A stretch of DNA of 33,922 nt from Cochliopodium minus (taxonomy: Eukaryota; Discosea; Himatismenida; Cochliopodiidae), in the NCBI GenBank assembly GCA_024220525.1, contig JAMYWO010000089.1, positions 7,499-41,420 on the forward strand. Direction: 5' to 3'. Position numbers and translations under genes: made by a program. Every line of letters begins with the position of its first letter. The stretch's first letter is position 1. Positions 1 through 9,963 of the stretch are shown in pieces. The notes under the pieces are model-generated. The model did not search any database and had not been told where the DNA came from. It was given only the letters and a program-made list of their open reading frames with translations.

Positions 1-69
1 TTTTTATTTTTTATTTTTTATTTTTTATTTTTTATTTTTTATTTTTTATTTTTTATTTTTTATTTTTCA
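1..69. repeat. (TTTTTTA)n simple repeat
   Basis: Tandem heptamers of six T and one A run from the window edge for about nine copies. The tract lies just upstream of an intron acceptor at 120-121, so it is probably the end of an intron of the EGF-repeat gene. The same kind of T-rich tract recurs inside other introns here. Confidence 0.85.
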
Positions 70-121
70 TTTATTTTTTTTTTTATTTTAATATTGTTAT
101 TATAAAATTTCATTAAATAAG

Positions 122-2306
122 GAGTTTGCCAAGATAATTTGTGTATAAGTTGTGAGTCTGGATGGTCAACGTAATTTTTTAAAATTTTAAAATTTTTTTA
201 GAAAAAAAAATTTCTTCAAAGACCTTTCTTGGGTTGCATTACTCTTGATCCTTCAGCTTGTGGTAAAATAAATGATATTAAAATTAAAATACTAATTTAT
301 TGACCAATCAAAAATTATATAAATTTTAAAATTTTTTAAATTAATGTATATTTATTTTTAATTTTTAATTTTTTATTATTCATTCTAATTATGATTTCAA
401 AAAAATATTTATTATATTAATATAAACAGGAAACCAGACAGCAACATATTGTAATAATGGGACTTGTGATGGGTCATATAAATGTTTGTGTAACTATGGT
501 TATAAGGGAACTATTTGTCTTACTTTTGATTGTGGTCCTCTCAACTGTGGTTCTTCCAATTCCCAAGGTTTATGGTATATTTTTATTTTATTTTTTTATT
601 TTTAATTATTTCAATTTTGTTTTTATACTTTTTTTATTTTTTATTTATTTTATTGTTTATTTTTATTATTTATTATTTTTCATTTTATTTTCAATTTTAT
701 TTTTATTTTCTATTTTTTATTTTCTATTTTTTATTTTTTATTTTTTATTTTTTATTTTTTGATTTTTGATTTTTTATTTTTTTTATTTTGTTATTTTTTA
801 TTTTTTTTATTTTGTTATTTTTATTTTTACATTATTTTCACTTTTTTTTATTCTAAAACTTTAAAAAAATAAGTACATCACCATATAATTGCACATGTTC
901 TATGGGATACAAAGGGATTAATTGTACCCTCCCAGATTGTTCTGCTTTACCCAATTGTTTAACTTGTTCTGCTCCTAACGAGTGTTCTTCTTGTGTTCCT
1001 GGTTGGTCTGGGGAACAGTAACCATATTATACATCTTTAAATATCCTTATTTTTTACCCAATAATTGTTTATTTACAAATCCTTCATTTATTTTAAGATT
1101 AAATTTTAATGATATGGATCTCATTGAGAAATAAAATAGGCACTAAAGATGATTTATAAATTAACATGGATTTGAATTGTATTTACAAAACCATTTATTT
1201 AATCTTTTGACTAATTTCGTTTCTTTTGAACAGGTGTAATGTTCCTGTAGTAACTAACTTTCCTTCAACCTTAACTACTTCTACAGAAATCACGTCTACA
1301 AATATTCCCTCTACATCAATTCCTTCAACATTGACTCCCTCTACTTTAATTCCATCAAGCAACGTTCCATCAACAATTATTCCTATTTTAGTTTCCACTT
1401 TATTTCCATCAACAATAATCCCTTCAACAAATAATCCAACGACGACACTTTCCCCAAATTGTTTGTATAAAGTTTTGAATTGTGAAAATTGTGGAATGAA
1501 TGGAATAGTTGTAGATAAATCTCTTTTCAACATAAGTTGTGTTTTAAATGTGAATGATAACGTTTGGGGATATTCTTTCTCTCCTTTATCTCCAAATACC
1601 ACAACCACTATTTCTCAAACAACAACTTTGAATCATACTACCGTGGTTATTGGTGGAAATTTGGAAATAACAGAATCTCTCACTTTGAATCAATCAACAA
1701 TAACTATTCAAGGAAATTTTAATCAGAATTCAAATTCAACAATTGTTATCTATTTAAATCCTGAATCAAATAAAAATGGTAAAATAATATTTTAATATTT
1801 AATATTTTATTCCGTTTTTAGCTGCATTGAATGTTTCAGGATGTGTTACATTAAGTGGAAATATAACTTTGATTCAGGATATAAGACCCAAAAACAGTTC
1901 TAAAAGAGAAGTTTTCCTTTTCAAATATAATTGTTCTCAATTAACTTTCTCCCAAGAATTTCAATTAAAAGTTAATGCTACTTACGAAAAGAAAGAATGT
2001 GATAAAATTGAAAAGGTTCTTCTCAATCAACTAAATTCTCTTTCTGTTTCTCTTTCAACAACTTTAAACAAAAATTGTAAAAAGAATTTGGGATTGATTA
2101 TTGGTCTTTCTGTTGGAATTCCTTTGTTTTTGATTTTGATAGCTGTTGTTTCTTTTTTGTTGATACGTTTTCATTCCAATAACCAAACCGAACAGTTTGT
2201 TTCGAAATCTCAAAAAAAAATGATAGAAAACAAAGCACATAAAGAAAAAACAAATTGGAGAAATTTCACCAAATCAAAAGTTGATAATGAATTAGAGAAA
2301 ATTTAA
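122..2306 (+). CDS. EGF-repeat, Ser/Thr-rich, single-pass membrane receptor (5' end outside window)
   Basis: Six exons join in frame: 122-170, 222-262, 430-574, 874-1017, 1234-1778 and 1822-2306. The gene begins upstream of the window. The first four exons encode Cys-rich EGF/tenascin-like modules with motifs such as CNNGTC, CLCNYGYKG, CTCSMGYKG and CVPGWSGEQC. Exon five opens with a Thr/Ser/Pro stalk built on IPST-like repeats, likely O-glycosylated, then a region full of N-glycosylation sequons and alternating beta-type residues. Exon six holds a single hydrophobic span (LGLIIGLSVGIPLFLILIAV) and a short basic cytoplasmic tail ending KVDNELEKI. I infer a type I surface protein, perhaps for adhesion or recognition; the ligand is unknown. 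The intron at 1779-1821 is only 43 nt. The stop lies 26 bp from the stop of the convergent phosphatase gene. Exon joins are well supported by phase and Cys spacing. Confidence 0.82.
580..865. repeat. T-rich simple-sequence tract inside an intron
   Basis: TTTTTA/TTTTTTA and TTTTATT runs fill the intron between exons at 430-574 and 874-1017 of the EGF-repeat gene. The low-complexity open frames rich in Phe, Ile and Leu here come from this composition and are not genes. Confidence 0.8.
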
Positions 2307-2332
2307 AAATTAAAATGCTTTTTTTTTTTTTT

Positions 2333-3192
2333 TTAATAAAAACAAATTTTTTCCCATTCTTCTAATTGATTCAAAAAAGAAGAATTGGGATTGATACAAT
2401 TCCTTCTTTTCTTTACATAAACTATTGCTTCATTCTTTCTCAATCTGTTAAACTTTCTGTACATCAAATAAGAAATGAGAGCAGTTGCAGATCTGGAAAC
2501 ACCCTCCATGCAATGAAACAAAACCTTGTCTCCTTTGTTCTTATTGTCCACGAATTTACAGATTTTGGGAAAATGTTCGATTATGTTTTCTTTCTCGCTG
2601 TCTTCAATTTTGATGTGAAGATATTCGAAATCTGAAGTAAAAAGACATTCCATTTCTTTTGTCATATTAATTCTATGATACATATAATTAATAATATGCA
2701 TAATGTTCCATCAATAAGATTAAAGTAAGCATATTATATATATATTTTGATACTTTTTCAAATATTTTTGTTAGTTACATGTGTGTTATTTTGAAATTTT
2801 TCAATAATTGCTTATCTATCGCTGATTTTGCGTTTCCAATAAATAAATCTTCTTCTATCTCATCTAATGCAGCTTTATAAATTGAATATGGTTATAAAAT
2901 ATCCATTAAAAATGAAAATAAACAATTTAGATTGTTATATATATTTACTATTTTTTATTTACTCTTTTTATTCAATAATTTTACTTGCAAGCTATTCAAT
3001 ACAGGTAAATCTTTTTCAATGTAGATAGATTTGCATTTGGGACATCCTTTTGTTTTTGCATCTTTGATATTGATGTTCATATTGCATGGAACACATTTTA
3101 TCCAATCTATTTTTTGTTAAAATGAAAAGGATAATCTTCCAAACAAACAAATAAATACCTTTTATTCCACAAACTTTAAAATTCTCGTCCAT
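2333..3192 (-). CDS. Dual-specificity protein phosphatase with N-terminal Cys4 zinc-knuckle
   Basis: Four exons on the minus strand, 3192-3159, 3106-2963, 2872-2779 and 2672-2333, give a 203-residue protein. The C-terminal two thirds is a DUSP domain. It opens with EIEEDLFIGNAKSAID and KITHIINMT, the usual DUSP entry strands. A likely general acid follows in IEDS (Asp115). The P-loop HCMEGVSRSAT carries catalytic Cys145 and Arg151, and the domain ends with CINPNSSFLNQLEEWE, typical of the family. It should hydrolyse phospho-Tyr/Ser/Thr. The first 40 residues contain Cys8 and two CxxC pairs, Cys16/Cys19 and Cys33/Cys36, which look like a small zinc-binding knuckle. The 3' two exons are certain from homology. 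The link to the zinc-knuckle exons rests on clean splice sites with matching phase (donor gtaaat at 2962), so a separate 62-residue zinc protein is the alternative. Confidence 0.8.
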
Positions 3193-3330
3193 TTTTTTTT
3201 AAAAGTCTTTATTATCGATAAATTGTGTTGATATCTTATCAATTATATATTGTTTTTCAAAGATCGAAAATTGGAAGTATTACACAATAACAATATGGCC
3301 AATTTAATTAATTTCCTTTCAGTTATATTT

Positions 3331-3558
3331 TCAATTCTCGAATAGAGGGAATTTAAAAGGTACTTTAGGATCATGAGGGGATACTTCGAAGAAAGGTAGA
3401 TCATTTGGTCCTTTCAAAAAATCATAGATTGATACTCGATTCGAATCTCTTGTTGTAGTAAAATCTAAATCACCAGAGCAGGTATTGTGATTTTCAATCA
3501 ATATTGATTGATCAGATGAAGCATATTCAGGGTTGATTTGATTATTAACACTATTCAT
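3331..3558 (-). CDS. Small hypothetical protein, 75 aa
   Basis: A single open frame from ATG to stop. The sequence is not low-complexity: it has an acidic, Asn/Ser-rich first half and a C-terminal part with FLKGPNDLPFFEV and VPFKFPLFEN, rich in Pro and aromatic residues. No signal peptide, membrane span or known motif is visible. It lies 138 bp upstream of the phosphatase start on the same strand. Its composition looks coding compared with the surrounding A/T-rich spacer, but I cannot name a family. It could be the last exon of a longer gene, although I found no convincing upstream exon. Confidence 0.45.
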   Translation of the reverse strand: MNSVNNQINPEYASSDQSILIENHNTCSGDLDFTTTRDSNRVSIYDFLKGPNDLPFFEVSPHDPKVPFKFPLFEN

Positions 3559-3938
3559 ACTTTTTAAAATACCTTTTGTATTCCATGGATTCTTTTTTGT
3601 CTCACATTTCTTTTTATTTTATTGAAGAAAATTTAATCATAAGGAAAAATAATTTGCATAATTATGCGAATCAACAAACACCGTATGTAATATCAATTGA
3701 ATATTAGATATATCTCCAATATAGAGATGAATGATTTTTTTTATCGTGTTAAAAATATGTGTCTGGAGGTTTGGACACATACTAAAAAGAAAAAAAAATT
3801 TCCCCTTATGAATAGAGATGTTCAAAATTTTACAACAGTTTAAATTTTGTTAGCAATAAAATTAATATCCGCTAATAAAGTTGTAAATTTTGGACGTATA
3901 GAAGACCTTATGAATAATCAAGATTATTTTTTTGAAAT
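3559..3938. other. Spacer without recognised gene
   Basis: About 380 bp of A/T-rich sequence between two minus-strand frames. A 62-residue minus frame near 3637-3825 has no family signature and looks like chance. No RNA gene or repeat seen. Confidence 0.5.
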
Positions 3939-4691
3939 TTATATTACCAATTTCTTGCTTGCTCTTTCTTGATTATCTCTATCCTCATTTTCTCTATCCT
4001 CATTTTCTCTATCCTCATTTTCTCTATCCTCATTTTCTCTTTTCGAATTTTCTTTCAATTCTGGGAAACTTTCATCAATTCTTTTCTTCAATTCATTGAT
4101 TTCCTCTTCGTTGAATAATATGATGCTATCTTCCAATATAGAAAATAAAAACTCCCTCGTTTGAACATATGGTTTCAAATTTGAATTTTTATTATTATCT
4201 CCCCTTCTTAAATTCAATTGGCATTCATCAAAGTATAGGATGGTGCTGAAATTTTCAAGCTCTGTTTTTCCCAAGCCATGAATTTTTTTCGTGGCAGCTT
4301 TGAGACCATAATGATTTGTTATTGTATTTTTTTCTTCTTTTCCTCCAATGAACTTGAAGAGAAATATACTTCCTTTTTTGGATGCAATAATAGTGCCATC
4401 CTTGATTCTTCCCAAAAAACCATCAAGCATGTTTCTTTTCTTTTTTCGGTTTTCCTTTTTATCCAGGGACCTGTTTTTATCAAATTGATTGTTGCACATT
4501 CTGTATGTTTTCCCATGGTATTCAATAGCAACACGAATTTCATTGATATTTTTATCGATAATTTTCTCAACATCCGAATATGTTTTGCAATCTTTTTCGG
4601 GATAACTGTTAATTTTTCTGAAATTTTTCTTTTTAATAATGATCCCCTTGATGACTTTTTTTCTTAGTTGACATTGTAAATTGGGCTTCAT
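3939..4691 (-). CDS. Hypothetical basic protein, 250 aa, with C-terminal (RENED)n repeat
   Basis: One uninterrupted 250-codon frame with ATG at 4691, the longest intronless frame of its size in the window. Residues 1-35 are strongly basic. The middle holds a mixed alpha/beta-looking segment with DGFLGRIKDGTIIASKKGS, FLFKFIGG and FSTILYFDECQLNLRRG. Residues after about 190 are a charged helix (FNEEEINELKKRIDESF), then four RENED-type pentapeptide repeats encoded by a 15-bp DNA tandem. No membrane segment. I do not recognise the family. The lack of introns contrasts with most neighbours. Confidence 0.6.
   Translation of the reverse strand: MKPNLQCQLRKKVIKGIIIKKKNFRKINSYPEKDCKTYSDVEKIIDKNINEIRVAIEYHGKTYRMCNNQFDKNRSLDKKENRKKKRNMLDGFLGRIKDGTIIASKKGSIFLFKFIGGKEEKNTITNHYGLKAATKKIHGLGKTELENFSTILYFDECQLNLRRGDNNKNSNLKPYVQTREFLFSILEDSIILFNEEEINELKKRIDESFPELKENSKRENEDRENEDRENEDRENEDRDNQERASKKLVI
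3976..4038. repeat. 15-bp tandem repeat, about four copies
   Basis: The plus-strand unit CTCTATCCTCATTTT repeats almost perfectly about four times. On the minus strand it encodes the ENEDR pentapeptides at the end of the hypothetical protein. The unit length is a multiple of three, so copy-number change would keep the frame. Confidence 0.9.
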
Positions 4692-4896
4692 TTAGCGTTG
4701 AAGGTTATTGATTTTTTTTAATTTTACTTTCATTTTGATATTTTTTTTTTATTTTTTTTTTTTTTCAGCTTTTTTTAGATATTTAAGCTAAAAAAAAAAA
4801 TTTATTCAAGAACAAAATAAATCAACTTTTGTTTTTCCAATAATTCAACTTTTTCTCAAATTTTTCTTTATGTTTTGTATAATTAAAAATAAAAAA

Positions 4897-5748
4897 ATGG
4901 AAAAAATAAATATAAATAGATATATTGATCACACCAAATTATCATCAATAACCACACCTAAGGATATAAACAAATTGATTGATGAAGCTATAAAATATGA
5001 TTTTTATTCGGTTTGTATTGCTTCTTGTTGGGTAAAATATGCAAATGAATATCTAAGGAATAAAATGGGAAACAATATATTGAAAATATGTTCAGTGATA
5101 GGATTTCCATTGGGTAAATTAAAAACATATAAAATAATTTAAAGGATTAACTCATAATCAAAAGATATTGATTATTAATATAAAAAGATACTCATCCCTT
5201 CAACATTAATATCTATCCATTGCATAATCACATAATATATTCTTATTTAAATATTATGTATAATAGGCAATCAATCAACTGAAAGCAAAATATTTGAAGC
5301 AACAAATGCAATAAGAAATGGTGCTAATGAAATAGATATGGTTGCAAATCTTGGATATATTAAAGAATCAAATTATAAAGAAGTAATAAAGGAAATACAA
5401 TCAATAAATGAAGCAATAAAGAAAATAAACAAAGATGGAATCTTGAAAGTGATCATAGAAACATGTTATCTCAATAATGAAGAGAAAATAAACACCACAA
5501 AAAGTGTTGTTCAAGCGGGAGCAGATTTTGTAAAGACATCAACTGGATTTGGAACATCTGGAGCAAATATGGAAGACATCATCTTGATGAGCAAAGTTGT
5601 TGAGGGATCGAAGACAAAGATAAAAGCTGCAGGAGGGATAAAATCAAGAGAAATGGCTTTGGAATATATCAAATTGGGTGTTAATAGAATTGGAACATCA
5701 AGTGGAATTGAAATTTGTGAAAATAAATTGATAACATCCAAATATTAA
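4897..5748 (+). CDS. deoC: Deoxyribose-phosphate aldolase (DERA)
   Basis: Two exons, 4897-5113 and 5267-5748, with a 153-nt intron and phase-1 join give 232 residues, close to the roughly 220-260 of the DeoC family. The enzyme reversibly cleaves 2-deoxyribose-5-phosphate to glyceraldehyde-3-phosphate and acetaldehyde in deoxynucleoside breakdown. It opens with YIDHTKL, the family signature. The catalytic elements are intact: Asp96 in NEIDMV, Schiff-base Lys162 in ADFVKTSTGFG, and Lys192 in KIKAAGGI. An in-frame ATG lies nine codons upstream at 4870; I chose the second because DeoC proteins begin only a few residues before IDHT. No targeting peptide is obvious, so the protein is probably cytosolic. 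Identity is secure. Confidence 0.95.
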
Positions 5749-5912
5749 TCAACATTCTTTATTTATAACCTATCATGAATATTTTTGATTAAAATCTTGT
5801 TTAATAACAAACATCTCTTTGGAAATAGAATAACAGTGATTCTGAGTAATTTCTTTTAAATAATAAAAAAAAATCAAAATTGAAATTTTAAATAAAGAGC
5901 GGATAATATTGG

Positions 5913-7277
5913 ATGTTGTATTATCTGCTTACTGTAAAACAAAATGATATAATATCTATCATAGCTTTTATATCTTGTTTATTATCTCTTTTGGGTTCAT
6001 TATTTCTTATAATAATGGTAATTAAAGTTTAAAATTCTTCTTTCATAAAAATTAAGGTAATAAATCAAATCTTGTAACTTTTTATTATGTTAACGATTTG
6101 GAATATACAGAATTTATTTCATAGATTTTGTTGAGTGGGAGAACAGAAACATTCAAGTTCAGAATAGTAATTTATATCTCTTTATGTGATATGATAATAG
6201 CAATTGGAATTTTGTTGGGAAGATATTTCTATTCAATCTCACCAAACACAAATGGATGCAAGATAATGGTGAAAAAAGAAATCTAAAATTGAATAAATTT
6301 AAAAATTAATTTAAAATCCAAAAAAAAGGGATATTTTATACAGGTAAATAAACAAATTGGAATGATTATTGCTATAAATCAAATTATGAAAAATTAGTTT
6401 GGAGGATTATCTTCTTTTATTTGGACTGCTATCTTAGCTTATACTATACAAGATGGAGTAACGAAACTAGCATTCAAAGTGTCAAAAAAAAGAGAACTAA
6501 TTTACCATGCTTTTGTTTGGTAAATTTTTTTTTTCTTGGAAATTTTTTTTTTATTTAATTTTAAATTAAGGGGAATCTCTTTTATACCTTTAATTTTTGT
6601 TTTTGAATTCGATCTAATGAAAAAAGGAATGATGTATTGTTGGTTGAAAGATTCAAAGCTTTACAGATATTCCTTTTTTTTCATTCCGTATTTATTGATG
6701 CTTGCTTTCAACATCATTTGCCTTTCTATTTCCATCTACAAAAAAAAACGTACCAATACGTCAATGGAAGAAAGTGGGATATCTTATATAGCCTCGTCAT
6801 CTGATACTATTAATTACATTGAAGGTAAAAATAAAAAATAATTAATTCTATATTTTTTAAATTTAAAATATAAAATTTTAGACACCCAAAATTTATTTCT
6901 TGCTATATTATTTTTTCAAACTGTATGTTGGTAAAACAAAATACTATTTCCTTTACCTCTTTTTTTTAAAAAACTTTGATTAAAAAAAGGTTTCCCGCCT
7001 TACTCAACAAAATATGCGACACTTTCGGATTTGACAGTTATTATTTGTATATAGTTCACATTTTGCTTCAACCACTAGAAGGTTTAAAATTATTCAATTT
7101 TTTAAAACTACTATTACTAAAATATTTTAATTCATAAAAGGTTTTTTGAATTCAATGTTTTATATTGCTAGATTGATCAAAAATAATTGTAAATGTTATA
7201 AAAGAATAGATCCTATCAATTCAACTCTGATTAGTGAAAGTGAATACACCATAATTTATTCAGATAATGAAAATTAA
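5913..7277 (+). CDS. Class E (cAMP-receptor-like) seven-transmembrane GPCR
   Basis: Eight exons give 305 residues: 5913-6017, 6125-6268, 6329-6343, 6398-6519, 6571-6824, 6882-6930, 6990-7081 and 7141-7277. All phases match. The order of helices follows the slime-mould cAMP-receptor family: TM1 IIAFISCLLSLLGSLFLIIM, TM2 FRIVIYISLCDMIIAIGILL, TM3 beginning CKIM-GYFIQ-FGGLSSFIWTAI, TM4/TM5 with CWLKD between them, TM6 FLAILFFQTVCWFPAL, and TM7 HILLQPLEGFLNSMFY. Cys in NGCKIM and Cys in MYCWL are the expected extracellular disulfide pair. The tail is short and rich in Ser and Glu. I infer coupling to heterotrimeric G proteins; the ligand cannot be read from sequence. The third exon is a 15-nt micro-exon. 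TM1 has little sequence before it, so the start at 5913 is plausible but could be preceded by another exon. Confidence 0.88.
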
Positions 7278-7327
7278 ATATTTATTTTTTTGTTTAAGAA
7301 TTTTTTTTAAATTAAAAAAAAAATCTG

Positions 7328-7555
7328 ATGTCAGAAAGAAAAGAGACAGAATCAAAAAGTGAAATTGTTGAAGAAGTTTCTCAAAAAGAGAAGATCACAA
7401 AAGAAGGGGAAAGGTTAAATGAATTTAAAATCAAAAGAAAAATAGAGAATACTTTCAGTACTTTGGAAATAGAGGATGTGAAAAAGAAAACAGAAAAAGA
7501 GATATTGGAGGAAAAATATCATGATCCAATGGATTCTATAATTGAGAATAAATGA
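7328..7555 (+). CDS. Small charged protein, 75 aa
   Basis: Single frame from ATG to stop, beginning 50 bp after the GPCR stop. It is almost entirely Glu, Lys, Ser and Ile and is predicted by eye to be helical or disordered, with possible short coiled coil around KIENTFSTLEIEDVKKKTEK. No Cys, no membrane span, no known motif. The even coding-type composition argues for a real gene, but the function is unknown. Confidence 0.45.
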   Translation: MSERKETESKSEIVEEVSQKEKITKEGERLNEFKIKRKIENTFSTLEIEDVKKKTEKEILEEKYHDPMDSIIENK

Positions 7556-7847
7556 TTAAAAAAAATTATTCAATATTTTTTATTTGGCAATTTTGAATTA
7601 ATATTCGGGGAATTTAAAATAATTTTACCAATTTATCTATTTCTTTTTTTTATATTAAAGATGAGGGAATAAATTTCACTTTTTTCATTTGTAATCTAAA
7701 GTTCCTCTTTTTATTTTGAGGTAAATTTGATACCTAGAATTGAAGGATCTTTTGAGTTACAAAACAAAAAAAAATTTTAATTTTTAAAAAAAGAAATATA
7801 AAGATTATAAAAATTTGAAAACATAAAATAAAATATAAAAAAATAAT

Positions 7848-9931
7848 ATGGTCAAAATAGACTTGGTAGTATTTGGTGATGAAAATGATATGCAGAATAG
7901 GTTCATCCAATACTATATAAATGGGAATAGAGAAAATTATACTCCATCTAGTGAAGAATATTACAAAAAGAATCAAAATTTGGATGATATCAAATATAGG
8001 ATAGATATATTTGAAGTAAAATTAAAGGATAGATTAAATGCAATGGTAGATATTCACATTAAAAATTCACAAGGATTTTTGATTGTGTTTCCCTTGGATA
8101 TTGGGAGCTTGATTAACATTGAAGAGATTATGCAAAGAATAATAAATGCAAGATCATCAAATGATTTTCCATGTCTATTGGTTGGATGCAAAAGAAGTAA
8201 AATTTAAATTTAATAAATTCATATATAAGCGAATAGAAATTGAAAATTTGTCAGTAAACCATAAACAAACATACAATATGTGATATTTTTTTTAAAAAAT
8301 TTTTGATTGATGTATTCTATTAGATTCAGAAAAAAATCAGAATTATATTGAAAATTTGAAATTATTCTCACAAAAATTGAATTGCTTCTTCACAATCTGT
8401 GATTTACAGGATGGATATCAAATCGAAGAATGTTTCAGAGTAAAAAAAAAAATAAAAAAAATAATTATAAAAAAAAAGATAATATAATGAGATAACCTTT
8501 CTTTTAACAAATATATTAGATATTGATAAGGGATATATCCATAAGAAAGGGAATCCCAACACCTGTATTCAGAGATAAATTTGGGAAATCACTGATTCAA
8601 CTTGCATTGGAGGAATTGGAAGAGAAAAAATACAAAACAAAATATTATGAAAACTTTATAAAGTATCTCAAAAGAGGTATCAACGAAATAGACTCGAAAA
8701 TATTCAATACATCTGATAATCTTGGAGTATCTTCTTTGTTCTATTGTGTTCAGAATTTTTTGAACTGCCCTCATCAGGTAGAGAGAGTGGAAGTAATACT
8801 GACTCTTTTGGGAAAAGCGGATCCGAATTTAAAAGATTTAACTTCCCAAATGAGCTCCTTCCATTTGTTGTGTTCTCATGAAATACTGTATTTTGATCTT
8901 ATAGACAAGTTTCTAAAGCTTGGAGCGAATCCTAATTTGGGAGATAAGGTATTTTTTAAAATTTTTTTAAATTATTATTTTGATTTACTTATTTTTGAAA
9001 TTTTTTTTTAACTTTATATTTTTGTTGTTATTTTTGATAACATATTTTTATTTATTTTTATAAAGAATCAAAAAACAGGTTTTCATTATATTTGTGAAAA
9101 TTTGAATATAAATATTCCTATGTTGGAAATATTCATCAACAGTTCCGCGGATTGCGACATCAAAGACAAAGAAGGAAAGACGCCCTTTCTACTACTCTGC
9201 GAGAATAAAAACACAAGCGAGGAGCTAGTAATGTTCCTCAAATCTTGCGAAGCAGACTTGAATTCGTCAGACAAAGAAGGCTTAACCATCATACACAGGC
9301 TAAAAAAGAATGAAAAATCCTCGGAAAAGATCATCAACTATCTTGAAAAAAATGGAGCTGTTTTGGTTGAGGGTGGTTTGTTGGGTGCCATGAATAACGA
9401 TGACTTGGACAAAGTGGAATTTTTACTCGAACACAATGCGGACCCCAGTTACAAGATTCCTTCGCAGAACAACAAGAACTTTCTCCACATGGCCTGTTTG
9501 AGTCCCAAACCTTCTCAGTCTCTTATTGAACTTCTTTTTCAATCGGGGGAAGCTTCTGACAAACTTGATGATGACAAACACCCGCCTCTTTACTATCTCT
9601 GCAAAAATAAGAGCGTTTTGCCAGAACATCTCAAATTATTCATTTTGAATGGTGTCAGTTTGCTCACAGGACTCAAAGTAGTGGATGATGAAAAAATTTC
9701 CCACGTCAAAAAGCCTCTCCTCCATGTCTTGTTCAAAAACAACAGTTTATCCAACGAAATGGTCAATTTTTTGGTGATGCAAGACATTGATCTCAATCTC
9801 AAAGACAGCAAAGAAAGGACTCCTTTTTACTATGCTTGTAGAAATGAAAATATTTCTGCTGAGATATTAAGAATGTTAATGGTTAAAGGTTAAAATTTTT
9901 TATTTTTTTATTTTTTATTTTTATTTTTTTA

Positions 9932-9963
<32 letters not shown>

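Noticed and set aside
1-69. Possible telomeric repeat at the window edge
   Set aside because: The heptamer has no G-rich strand, similar tracts occur inside introns, and a coding exon follows directly.
457-769. Two overlapping plus-strand open frames rich in Phe, Leu and Ile
   Set aside because: They arise from intron T/A tracts; the true frame here is the EGF exon 430-574, which has a different phase and conserved Cys.
3637-3825. 62-codon minus-strand frame
   Set aside because: No family signature, A/T-driven composition, no splice support.
4278-4667. 129-codon plus-strand frame opposite the 250-residue hypothetical gene
   Set aside because: It is the antisense shadow of the longer minus-strand frame, whose composition and repeat structure look coding.
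9086-9811. Minus-strand frames across the ankyrin exon
   Set aside because: Shadows of the plus-strand ankyrin repeats, which continue in frame on both sides.
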